This document shows, piece after piece, positions 8,141-17,000 of a DNA stretch of 36,432 bases; within the stretch, counting starts at the first letter, position 1; the number at the start of each line of letters is the position of its first letter. The position numbers and the translations under genes were made by a program. Location: positions 1 through 36,432 of the forward strand of contig CAYYVQ010000023.1 in the NCBI GenBank assembly GCA_964475205.1, read 5' to 3'. The notes under the pieces were generated by a model. The model did no database searches. It was given only the letters and a program-made list of their open reading frames with translations, and was not told the DNA's origin. Origin of the DNA: CAYSRM01 sp964475205. Lineage in GTDB: Bacteria > Verrucomicrobiota > Kiritimatiellia > UBA8416 > CAYSRM01.

Positions 8141-8854
8141 TTATTTTTTGTTTTCTACCGGACACCTGTTCACTTTTCCCATGATATCCGGTCTTCGTTC
8201 AATTGTCCGTTTTTTCGCCTGGTCAGCGCGCCAACCGGCTATTTCCTTATGATTCCCCGAAAGCAGCACTTCCGGCACTCGTCTACCCCTGAACTCCGGC
8301 GGCCTTGTAAACTGCGGATATTCAAGCATGCCTTCGGAAAAAGATTCCGACTCGGCCGAATCTCCGCAACCCAGCGCTCCGGGAACCAGCCTCACCACGG
8401 CGTCAATAACCACTGCTCCGGCCAGCACACCGTTAGTCAACACATAGTCACCTATCGACAGCTCAAGATCGGCCAGGTGTTCTCTCACGCGTTCATCCAC
8501 GCCTTCGTAGTGACCGCAAACAAAGATCAGGTGCTTTTCTTTGCTCAATCCTGCCGCATGTTTCTGAGTCAACCGCTCACCCTGCGGCGTCATCAGCACC
8601 ACTCGGCTATCGCTGTCTGCCACCGATTCCACCGCACGGAATATAGGCTCGGGCTTCATCACCATTCCAGGTCCGCCACCGTAAGGCCTGTCGTCAGTCG
8701 TCCTGTGAGCATCCTCCGTGAAATTCCGCAAGTTAATTGTGCGAATTTCAACCAGACCCTTTTTCCTGGCCCTTCCCAGGATGCTCTCAGAAAGAAACCC
8801 GTCCAGCATTTCCGGAAAAATAGTTACTACATCAATCAGCAGAACCCGGCTCAT
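8141..8854 (-). CDS. trmD: tRNA (guanine37-N1)-methyltransferase
   Basis: A 237-residue SPOUT methyltransferase that makes m1G37 next to the anticodon using S-adenosylmethionine, preventing +1 frameshifts. Visible motifs are 'IDVVTIFPEML', 'DDRPYGGGPGMVMKPEPIFRA', the knot segment 'IFVCGHYEGVDERV' and 'IGDYVLTNGVLAGAVVIDAVVRLVPGALG'. The commoner SGGEL is TNGVL here. The C-terminal 'PPEFRGRRVPEVLLSGNHKEIAGWR' is typical. It overlaps rpsP by four bases. The rimM gene often found between rpsP and trmD is absent. Confidence 0.97.
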   Translation of the reverse strand: MSRVLLIDVVTIFPEMLDGFLSESILGRARKKGLVEIRTINLRNFTEDAHRTTDDRPYGGGPGMVMKPEPIFRAVESVADSDSRVVLMTPQGERLTQKHAAGLSKEKHLIFVCGHYEGVDERVREHLADLELSIGDYVLTNGVLAGAVVIDAVVRLVPGALGCGDSAESESFSEGMLEYPQFTRPPEFRGRRVPEVLLSGNHKEIAGWRADQAKKRTIERRPDIMGKVNRCPVENKK

Positions 8855-9138
8855 GCTTCAGCTTGAGCTTCCGCCTCCTGTGGCACAATAGCCTCCGCCT
8901 GCTTCGCCGACTTCCTGATAAGGCTTTTGACGGTTGCGCTCACTTCGGCGCCGTTTTGCACCCAATGCTGTACCCTGTCGGACTTCAGACTGCATTCCTG
9001 TTCCTGCTTCTTAGGATCGTACCATCCAAGCGTTTCCAGAACCGTCCCGTCGCGCCGGGTCCTGGAATCTATTGCCACCACCCGGTAGCAGGCGTCATTC
9101 TTTGCGCCAGTTCTGGTAAGTCTTATTTTTACTGACAT
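8851..9138 (-). CDS. rpsP: 30S ribosomal protein S16
   Basis: 95 residues beginning 'SVKIRLTRTGAKNDACYRVVAIDSRTRRDG' and continuing 'ETLGWYDP', the standard S16 pattern. It has a short Ala/Glu/Gln-rich tail. S16 is an early-binding protein of the 30S body. GGAGG lies just upstream of the ATG. The 133-bp gap after clpC makes it possible that rpsP has its own promoter, although no clear one was found. The stop overlaps the trmD start. Confidence 0.97.
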   Translation of the reverse strand: MSVKIRLTRTGAKNDACYRVVAIDSRTRRDGTVLETLGWYDPKKQEQECSLKSDRVQHWVQNGAEVSATVKSLIRKSAKQAEAIVPQEAEAQAEA

Positions 9139-9271
9139 TTATCCTCCGTTCAGTTCAACTCCACTATGGACTCACCGCCCCCCAACGCCTTGCGTCAAAG
9201 GATTCGCGAATCACTAACAAACAACAAAACGAGAAAGTCTGGCATGGCGCCGTAAGAAATGCAAGGCTTTC

Positions 9272-11764
9272 TCACTTTTTGCCTGCAATTTCTGTGCTTT
9301 TCTGTCGAAAAGCCAGTTTTTCGCCCCTGCTGACAACTTCGATCTCTTCGTTACCCTTGAGGCGCCCTCTCAAAATGTCATCTGCCAGCGGGTCTTCCAG
9401 ATATCGTTCTATTGACCTCCTCAGCGGCCTCGCCCCGAGAGCGGCATCAAATCCTTTGTCCACAAGGAAGTCCCTGGCAGATTTGCTTAAAGTCAGGCTT
9501 CCGCCCTTTTCGGACACACGCTCCCGAACCTTACCCATTTCCAGATCCAGTATTTTTACAACGTCTTCCCTGGTAAGCTGACGGAATACAATAAGGTCAT
9601 CAAAACGGTTGAGAAATTCCGGTTTGAAGTGTCTTTTGGCGTCTTCCATCATTTTCGATTTCAGACGTTCATAATTCTCTCTTTCTTCCTGCACCCCGAA
9701 ACCGAGCCCGGCAGATTTTCCTCCCATATCCACGCCAAGATTTGATGTCAGGATAACAATCGTGTTCCTGAAATCCACATTTCTTCCAAGACCGTCTGTC
9801 AGTCTTCCTTCCTCAAGAATCTGGAGGAGCATATGCATGACATCGGGGTGCGCCTTTTCAACTTCGTCAAAAAGCACAACTGAATACGGCCGCCTGCGAA
9901 CACGCTCGGTAAGCTGTCCTCCTTCTTCGTGTCCCACGTAACCGGGCGGAGAACCCACCAGCCGGGAAGCTGCGAATTTCTCCATATATTCAGACATATC
10001 AACCTGGATAATAGCATCGTCTTCGCCGAACATGAATTCAGCAAGCGTCTTGGCCAGAAGGGTTTTCCCTACTCCGGTAGGTCCAAGAAACATAAAAGAA
10101 CCAATCGGTCTGCGCGGATCCTTCAGATCCGCTTTCGAACGCCGCAACGCCCTGGAAATGGCAGCCACGGCTTCGTCCTGGCCTATCACCTTGCTGCATA
10201 GCTCCTGCTCCATCTCAAGCAGGCGGCTGAGTTCGGACTCTTCCATTTTATTCAGCGGTATACCGCTGGACCTGGATATCACCGCAGTAATGTCATCTTC
10301 GCTGACAACCAGGTCCTTGTTTTTACTGGACTCCTTCCATTCTTCGACCGCCTTGTTCAACGATTCACGTTCCTTACGTTCACGATCCCGCAATTGAGCG
10401 GCTTCCTCAAAACGCTGCTCGCGTATGGCCTCTTCCTTCTGAAGCCTTATCTCTTCGATTTCGGCTTCCCTCTTTTTCATCTGCGGCGATCTGGTCGTGG
10501 CAAGTATCTGCACACGGGCTCCGGCTTCATCAATTGTGTCAATCGCCTTGTCCGGCAGGAAACGATCCGATATGTAGCGGTCGGAAAGATTCGCAGCCTG
10601 CTCCAGAGCCTCGTCGGTATAACGCACCCGATGATGATCTTCATATCTCTGTTTGATTCCCTGGAGAATCTTAATAGTGTCTTCAGTAGAAGGTTCGTTA
10701 ACCCGGACCGGCTGAAAACGCCGTTCAAGAGCCGTATCCTTCTCTATGTATTTCCTGTACTCGTTCATTGTAGTGGCCCCGACACATTGCAGCTCGCCGC
10801 GCGCAAGGGCAGGTTTGATTATATTAGAAGCGTCCATGGCGCCTTCTGCAGAACCGGCGCCCACAATGGTGTGCAGCTCGTCGATAAAAAGTATTATATT
10901 CCGGGACTTCTTTATTTCTTCCATCACCGCCTTGATCCGCTCTTCAAATTGCCCCCGGTATTTTGTGCCGGCAATCATTAAGGCCATATCCAGGGCCACA
11001 ACTTTCTTGTCTCTCATAGCTTCGGGAACATCGCCCTCAACAATTGCCCGGGCAAGACCCTCCACGATCGCGGTTTTGCCTACGCCCGCGTCGCCAAGCA
11101 GGACCGGATTGTTCTTATTCCTGCGGCACAGTATCTGTATCACTCTTTCCAGCTCAGACTGGCGCCCGACAACCGGATCCAGTTCATCAGAACCTGCAAG
11201 TTCAGTGAGATCCCTGCCGAATGTATTCAGCGCAGGCGTGCGGCTTTCCTGTCGCTTTCTGCCGCCTGACCTTGTCTCCATCTCCTCGAGAATATCGCCC
11301 TCTTCCTGCTCTTTCGCGAAATTCGGATCCAGCTCCCGCATAACCTCGATCCGGGCGCTGTCCAGATCGACATCCAGGTTCCTCATTACCTGCGCTGCAA
11401 CGCCCTCTCCCTCTCGAAGAAGCCCCAGAAGAATATGCTCTGTTCCCACATAACTGTGGTTAAGCGCCCTGGCTTCGCTCATGGCAAGCTGCAATACCTT
11501 TTTTGAACGCGGAGTAAATGGAACAGCGCCAACAGTTTTGGTCTCAGGCCCATGTCCTACGGCCCGCTCGACTTCCATCCTCACTTGTTCCAGCGAGACC
11601 CCCATGCTGTCCAGCACGTTTACAGCAACCCCTTCGCCCAGGGCAATTAATCCCAGCAAAAGGTGCTCTGTGCCGACGTAAGGATGGTTGAAATTGTCGG
11701 CCTCCTTCCGGGCAAGCTGCACCACCCTCTGCGCCCTTGGAGTGAAGTTAGTAAAGTTATTCAT
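9272..11764 (-). CDS. clpC: ATP-dependent unfoldase ClpC
   Basis: An 830-residue Hsp100 that unfolds substrates for ClpP. Two N-terminal Clp repeats (residues about 2-75 and 80-145) are followed by AAA1 with Walker A GDAGVGKT (224-231). A middle domain follows, containing a UVR-like segment ('EEAIREQRFEEAAQLRDRE') as in ClpC rather than ClpB. AAA2 has GPTGVGKT, 'VVLFDEVEKAHPDV' and a C-terminal 'GARPLRRSIERYLEDPLA'. The start lies 11 bp after mcsB, so mcsA-mcsB-clpC form one transcription unit. In Firmicutes McsB tags proteins with phospho-arginine, which ClpC recognises; the linkage here suggests the same. Confidence 0.97.
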   Translation of the reverse strand: MNNFTNFTPRAQRVVQLARKEADNFNHPYVGTEHLLLGLIALGEGVAVNVLDSMGVSLEQVRMEVERAVGHGPETKTVGAVPFTPRSKKVLQLAMSEARALNHSYVGTEHILLGLLREGEGVAAQVMRNLDVDLDSARIEVMRELDPNFAKEQEEGDILEEMETRSGGRKRQESRTPALNTFGRDLTELAGSDELDPVVGRQSELERVIQILCRRNKNNPVLLGDAGVGKTAIVEGLARAIVEGDVPEAMRDKKVVALDMALMIAGTKYRGQFEERIKAVMEEIKKSRNIILFIDELHTIVGAGSAEGAMDASNIIKPALARGELQCVGATTMNEYRKYIEKDTALERRFQPVRVNEPSTEDTIKILQGIKQRYEDHHRVRYTDEALEQAANLSDRYISDRFLPDKAIDTIDEAGARVQILATTRSPQMKKREAEIEEIRLQKEEAIREQRFEEAAQLRDRERKERESLNKAVEEWKESSKNKDLVVSEDDITAVISRSSGIPLNKMEESELSRLLEMEQELCSKVIGQDEAVAAISRALRRSKADLKDPRRPIGSFMFLGPTGVGKTLLAKTLAEFMFGEDDAIIQVDMSEYMEKFAASRLVGSPPGYVGHEEGGQLTERVRRRPYSVVLFDEVEKAHPDVMHMLLQILEEGRLTDGLGRNVDFRNTIVILTSNLGVDMGGKSAGLGFGVQEERENYERLKSKMMEDAKRHFKPEFLNRFDDLIVFRQLTREDVVKILDLEMGKVRERVSEKGGSLTLSKSARDFLVDKGFDAALGARPLRRSIERYLEDPLADDILRGRLKGNEEIEVVSRGEKLAFRQKSTEIAGKK

Positions 11765-11775
11765 AATTTTTTTCC

Positions 11776-12882
11776 TTATCCGGCCCGTGAAACTCTGGCT
11801 GCAATCTTAACAGACTGCAGCTTATCCCGAACCAGTTTAGACCGCATTCTATCTCTGTCTTTTATCCGGTGTTTCTTTCCTTTTATTTTCTGAAGATGCC
11901 CGGGTTGTGTCAAGACGCTTATATCGTCAATCTCCTCAAGAGTGATATTCTTTACAATCCCCATCTCGAGCCCAAGCTTCAAAGCGGATAGAAGATCTAT
12001 CGCTTCCCTGGAACTCAACAACTCGGCATAAAGAAGAACCCCCAGCGCCCTGGACACATGGTCTCGGACTCTTTCTCTACGTGTGCTCAGAAGCCTGCCG
12101 CGCGCGTTCAACTCGTGCTGTATAACATCTTCACTGACCCGTTCCAGGGTTGATATTGTGTCTTTCTCGTTTATACCCAGCGTGACCCGGTTGGAGATCT
12201 GAAATATGTTGCCTGATGACACGCTGCCTTCTCCCAGAATGCCGCGAACCTCAAAACCCGTTCTGTGAAAACCGTTAATAACCTGGTCAATTTCATCCAT
12301 CAGACACAATCCCGGCAAATGAAGCATCACACTGGCCCGCATACCGGTTCCCACATTGCTGGGACAGGCCGTTAGATACCCGTACCGGGGACTGAACGCA
12401 TAATCAAGACGCTTCTCCAGGTCCAGGTCCACAGCGCTGATCACTTCAAGAACCTTCCCAAGGCACAGTCCGGAATCCATTGCCTGTATCCTCAGGTGAT
12501 CTTCTTCGTTCACCATTATCGCAACATGTTCCTTTTCCGCAACAAGCAGAGCGCTTCCCCTGCGCCCGAACTCCATACTGGTCAAGCGCCTTTCCTTCAG
12601 TATCTCTTTGTCCAGTGGATCCAAATCCGACATATCAAAGAACAATGCCCCATTAAGCAATTTTGACGCAACCGCGGCTTGCCTGACTTTCTTCATTATG
12701 TCTTCGGCTTGCGCCGCCGATGTTCTGCCGGGGAAAGGATAGTCCTCCAGATTTCTGGCCAGCCGGATACGGCTGCTGGCTACAACACCCTTTTCAGCTT
12801 CGCCTGCGAGCCATTTTCCGGGATTTCTCAGAAATTCGTATCGTGAAACTTTATTATCCTGCGCAGGTAGTTTATGTGCCAT
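11776..12882 (-). CDS. mcsB: Protein-arginine kinase McsB
   Basis: A 368-residue phosphagen-kinase-fold enzyme that phosphorylates arginines in proteins, marking them for ClpCP. Landmarks are 'SSRIRLARNLEDYPFPG' near the N-terminus, the NEED motif at 125-128 in 'AIMVNEEDHLRI', and the catalytic Cys173 in 'TACPSNVGTGMRAS'. A C-terminal RDRMR (343-347) matches the RDXXRA-type phosphoarginine-sensing motif that activates Bacillus McsB, with a change at the last position. It overlaps mcsA by 11 bp and is followed 11 bp later by clpC. Length is usual for bacterial McsB, and it lacks the N-domain of creatine/arginine kinases. Confidence 0.96.
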   Translation of the reverse strand: MAHKLPAQDNKVSRYEFLRNPGKWLAGEAEKGVVASSRIRLARNLEDYPFPGRTSAAQAEDIMKKVRQAAVASKLLNGALFFDMSDLDPLDKEILKERRLTSMEFGRRGSALLVAEKEHVAIMVNEEDHLRIQAMDSGLCLGKVLEVISAVDLDLEKRLDYAFSPRYGYLTACPSNVGTGMRASVMLHLPGLCLMDEIDQVINGFHRTGFEVRGILGEGSVSSGNIFQISNRVTLGINEKDTISTLERVSEDVIQHELNARGRLLSTRRERVRDHVSRALGVLLYAELLSSREAIDLLSALKLGLEMGIVKNITLEEIDDISVLTQPGHLQKIKGKKHRIKDRDRMRSKLVRDKLQSVKIAARVSRAG

Positions 12883-13351
12883 CCTTATTCTCCAACCCTG
12901 TCAGAAGATCCCTGATTCTAGCGGCTTCCTCGTAATCCTGCGCCGCTACCGCGTTATTAAGTTTTTTCTTCAACCATTCAGCGCGAGGCCGGCTTTTATT
13001 ATTCTCCGGGGTATTCCCAACGTGGTATTCGCCTTCCTGTATATCTGCAAGAACAGGTTCAAGCTCCTCCTCAAATGTGTCATAACATGCCGCACAGCCA
13101 AGCCGGCACTGATCCTTGAATTCCCTGCTGCCAAGTCCGCAGACGGGACACTTCTTCCGACGGACAAAAATTTCCTCGCTATCCTCCATCTGCATGCCAA
13201 ACAGCATCTCGGCAATTGATCCGGGCGACTCTATATCAAAGCCATGCGCTTCTGCACAATCCCTGCACAGGCTCAGCTCGCGCATTTCTCCATCCAGGAC
13301 CTGCTTAAAAAAAAGCGTTGCCTTGTTTTTCTTGCAATATTCGCAAACCAT
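12872..13351 (-). CDS. mcsA: McsA, zinc-finger and UVR-motif activator of McsB
   Basis: About 159 residues. Two CxxC pairs ('CEYCKKNKATLFF' and 'LSLCRDCAEAHGF') are followed by a second pair of Cys clusters ('CPVCGLGSREFKDQCRLGCAACYDTF'), expected to bind zinc. The C-terminal UVR motif 'LKKKLNNAVAAQDYEEAARIRDLL' is typical of McsA. It activates and scaffolds McsB. A frame opens further upstream at 13384. ATG 13351 is preferred because AGAGG precedes it at 8-base spacing and it begins at the conserved MVCEYC. The operon opens with mcsA; no ctsR gene is next to it. Confidence 0.93.
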   Translation of the reverse strand: MVCEYCKKNKATLFFKQVLDGEMRELSLCRDCAEAHGFDIESPGSIAEMLFGMQMEDSEEIFVRRKKCPVCGLGSREFKDQCRLGCAACYDTFEEELEPVLADIQEGEYHVGNTPENNKSRPRAEWLKKKLNNAVAAQDYEEAARIRDLLTGLENKDGT

Positions 13352-13373
13352 ATAACATACCTCTATTTTCAAT

Positions 13374-13403
13374 ATTATACACAAAAAACTCCGGCATGCA
13401 CAA
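13374..13403 (-). promoter_or_regulatory. Candidate promoter of the mcsA-mcsB-clpC operon
   Basis: On the minus strand a perfect TATAAT (13374-13379) is preceded at 18 bp by TTGTGC (13398-13403). The -35 end lies only 18 bp from the end of the 442-bp repeat. No tandem GGTCAAA-type CtsR operator was recognised nearby. Confidence 0.5.
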
Positions 13404-13420
13404 CCCCCCGCAGCAATTCG

Positions 13421-13862
13421 CCAGCAATTCGCATTATGGGCCGCGCCCCCTGCCGCCTTGCACGGCAGGAAAGGAAGCTTTGCGGGAAAAGCCTGCTTTT
13501 CAAACTAATCTGATTCACCCGCGACACAAGGTCGCGGGGATCTTAATTCAGGCTCCTCCGTAGTATCTGCGGAGGAGCCCCAAAACTTTTGACAGTTCCC
13601 CGGCGCCCTTCCCTCCCTACTCTTCCATCCCGCAGCAGGTTGACACAACCTGCTGTACTCATCCCAAGTACAGCGGGTTATCCCGTAACCCGCTGCCGTT
13701 TGGGCCTCGCCTTCGGTGAAGCCGGGCGTACTCCCATGGCGACAACATCATAAATAAGAACCTCAGATACAAAGCTGGAGAGACTGCCTGCCTGCAAGCG
13801 AAGTGTTCGCAGGAGATCCCGCGAGTCCGCATGCGACAAATGGCCATAATGAGAATCGCTGG
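13421..13862. repeat. 442-bp MITE-like repeat, copy 1
   Basis: Base-for-base identical to 22615-23056 in the same orientation. The ends form imperfect 19-bp terminal inverted repeats (17 of 19): CCAGCAATTCGCATTATGG at 13421-13439 and the complement of CCAGCGATTCTCATTATGG at 13844-13862. Inside are several hairpins, including CAGCAGGTTG/CAACCTGCTG and CAGCGGGTTA/TAACCCGCTG, and GGCTCCTCCG/CGGAGGAGCC near 13552-13579. Only short, unconvincing ORFs are present, so it would have to be mobilised in trans if it is a transposable element. No target-site duplication is evident at this copy, though CAGCAATTCG is repeated at its left edge. It separates the mcsA promoter from the autotransporter promoter. 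Confidence 0.85.
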
Positions 13863-13873
13863 TTATCAATTGC

Positions 13874-13902
13874 TTGACATTCAGCCCGCACTTGTGCATA
13901 TT
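13874..13902 (+). promoter_or_regulatory. Candidate promoter of the inverse-autotransporter gene
   Basis: A perfect TTGACA (13874-13879) is followed at 17-bp spacing by CATATT (13897-13902; 4 of 6 to TATAAT). It begins 12 bp after the end of the 442-bp repeat and gives a leader of about 120 bases before the gene at 14034. Confidence 0.45.
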
Positions 13903-13925
13903 TTAACCGAAATACAGGAGCGGAA

Positions 13926-14003
13926 ATGATGCCCAACCCATACAGGGATCTGCCGTCGGACGCCAAGACAGATAATTCCGTGAATGGTAATCTTCATAAT
14001 TAA
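13926..14003 (+). CDS. Possible 25-codon leader peptide upstream of the autotransporter
   Basis: A short frame with two in-frame ATGs (13926 and 13929) and AGGAG at 13916-13920, 5 bases upstream, encodes a 25-residue hydrophilic peptide starting MMPNPYRDLP and ending in TAA at 14001. It ends 30 bases before ATG 14034, which has its own AGGAGG. No family is recognised. It could be a translated leader that modulates the downstream gene, or a chance frame with a good Shine-Dalgarno sequence. Confidence 0.35.
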   Translation: MMPNPYRDLPSDAKTDNSVNGNLHN

Positions 14004-14033
14004 TAAAGGACGCATAGTCCAAGGAGGCCTGAA

Positions 14034-17000
14034 ATGAAGAGCTGTAGTTGCGTAGTGTTGTCGTTTGCCTTTCTGTTTTCTCTTTCCATCCCACTCATTG
14101 CGCAGGAGGCGGAAACTGACCCTCTGGTTACCCAGGAAACAGAAACTGAAGAAAGGCAGGTAAATCCTGATTCTTCCCTGATGCTTGGGGGACGGTTCAG
14201 CGATGAGACTGCCGAAGCCTTAGGCGATTTGCTGCTTCCCGCCCTGGGAGACCAGAACGGAATGCTGTTTGTCAATCCCCGTTTCCTGATGGGCGATGAA
14301 GGACAACGCGAGTTCAACGCAGGTCTTGTCTTCAGGCGCCTGGAACCTGCCGTTAACGGGATTATAGGAGGCAACATTTATTACGACTACCGTGAAACAG
14401 AATCGGACGCAACTTTCGACCAGCTCGGCTTCGGAGTCGAATACATGGGAAGTCTTTTCGATTTCAGGGCTAATTACTATCTCCCGGAAGACGATGTCAA
14501 ACGCGTCAACGAACGCGTAGTGGAAGACAAAACAGTGTCGCAGGAATCATACACAGCGTGGGACGACCCTCACGCCGTCGGCCATACCATTATCCAGAGA
14601 GGCCGGGCCGTTCAACGCACCGTCGAAACTATCACCAGGCGGATCTATTTTCAGAACGAGGCCGCTCTTGAAGGCTGGGATGTCGAAGCCGGAGTGCCGC
14701 TGCCATGGCTGGAGAAATTCGGAGACGTCAGGGTATTCGGCGGATACTACCGGTTTGAAGGCGAACTTGGCGCAGATGACATAGAAGGCGCAAAGGCCAG
14801 GGTTGAGGCAAAGGTGCTCCCTTCCTTCGCTCTTGATCTTGAATGGTACGAAGACGAAGAACTCTATGGCAGCGATTATTTCTTCGGCGCGCGGCTCATA
14901 CTGCCCTTCGAGCTCATGGGCGGGCCAGGGATTGACAGGGGCGCATGGATGACCCGGCCACGCGGCAAACCCGAACCTGCCTCCAGGATGCTGGAACCTG
15001 TAATGCGCGACTGGCACGTACAGACAAAGTCCACGGAAATGCAGGAAGATATAACTCAACGCAGCATAACCTCTTCAGTAATTGAAGAGCGTTCAAGGAA
15101 TATGGAAGACACGCTGGCAACCGATGTAATATTCGTCAACAACAATTCGGGCAACAATGACAATCCGGGAACAGTCGATCTTCCTGTTGAAAACGTAACA
15201 ACCGGAATAAACATGGGCGACCGGGTTTTCGTCATGAGCACACAGGACGGATATGACGTTAATCTTATGATTGAAGACGATCTTGATCTCATGGGCCAGG
15301 CGTACCCGATAGGAGCCGAAGGGCGTTACCTCTTCGGGGATTCGTCCTATACCACGTTGCGCCCGCAAAATCCGGCAATGCCCACAATTTCGGTAGACGG
15401 AAACGCAGGAGCTTCCGATGTTCTGATACGCGGTTTTGAGATCAAGGGATGTATGGACGGGATCGATTCAAGCCCGTATAACACTACAGTGATTGCCGCG
15501 CAGAACGTGGAAAACCTTGAAATTCACCATAACAGAATTCATTGCGGGCTTCTTGGAATTATGAGCAGCTACATCTCAATGCCCGGAACATACTCGCTTA
15601 ACATCCATGACAACACGTTTGACCATCTTGGCATGGGAACCCTGGCAATGAGCGATGACAGCAACGGCTCTGTTGAATTCCGTGACAACATGATAACAAC
15701 TACCGCAATCGGCGCCGGCGCCCTTGGCATAAGCGGCGGTTCCTCTGCGAACACCATGGATCTGGCCATGACCGGCAACGAAATCGGCGGCGGCGGATTG
15801 TCTACTCTTGGCTCGCTGGTTGTAAACACCAATGGAATAGTGAATAATTTCATCGAGATGCTGTTGGACGGTCCGTTGGATCCATCAATATCCACTGCCA
15901 TCGGCGGGATTCCCGAGGATTCTCCATCCTTACTCGGCCTGGCGGCGGCAGGCATATCGGAAAAGGGCAACATGAATATGAATGCTTACATCGCAGGCAA
16001 TACAATATCTGACAATTTGTTCGGCATGGCGCTGGCAGGATATGGAATGGGCGCCTCAGTTGACAACGCGGTAATTGAAGACAACGTTATAGTCGGAGGC
16101 GGAACCGATGCTCTGCTGGACTATGTCCTCAACGACGTGCTCAGCATACCGCATGATCCCGATGAACTCGTTGATATCTCCATTGCAGGCATCACGGTCC
16201 TTGGGCTCGAGTATGCATCAATGCAGAACCTTGCCATAAGGAACAATGCTGTAGACAACCACTTGGTCGGAGTGGCCGTAGCGGGAGTTGGTGATGCGTT
16301 AATGGATAACGCCGTTTTGTCCGGAAACACCGTTACAGATTCCGGACTCGGGATTTTCGCGCTTGCCGAGGACGGCGCCATGATGAACGGTCTGACCATA
16401 ACCGGCAACATGGTGGATAACTCGGGGCTGCGCCAGATTCATGACCTTCTCACAGCGCACATCCCTTCAAGTTCGGTCGACCCGGAGCTGGTTCCGCTCT
16501 GGGAAATGGAAGTACCCGATTACGGCGGCGCCGGAATCCTGGCAGCAGGCAACCTGTTTACTTATGATACCGACACAGAAATGAACGACATGGTTATCGC
16601 GGATAATACCGTCAGGGATAACCTGTTGGGTATAGGCGTCATCGGCCGTGACATGGAAATCAACAGGGGCACGATCACCGGCAACACAATAGAAGACAAC
16701 ATGGCTGCCGCCGGGCTTTACTTCGAATACGCGGAAGCTGAAAACTGGATGGTAACGCAAAACAACATAGACACCGCCCTGGCCGGCATTATGCTGTTTG
16801 GAAACAGTTCCGGCATGGATAATATGCGGATTGCCGAAAATGTTATGGACCGGACTACTGTGGGGGTATTGTTCGGGCTGTTCAACGACACCGAAGCGGC
16901 AAACTTCGTTATAGAGGACAATACAATCACAGGCGGAATTGATCCGACACAGATGGAGCTGCTCGCGAATATCATCACGGCAGCCGAAGGGAAAGATGAA

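Noticed and set aside
13659..13899. Short minus-strand ORFs within the 442-bp repeat
   Set aside because: 62-73 codons in overlapping frames, no ribosome binding site and no family; identity between copies reflects recent duplication, not coding constraint.
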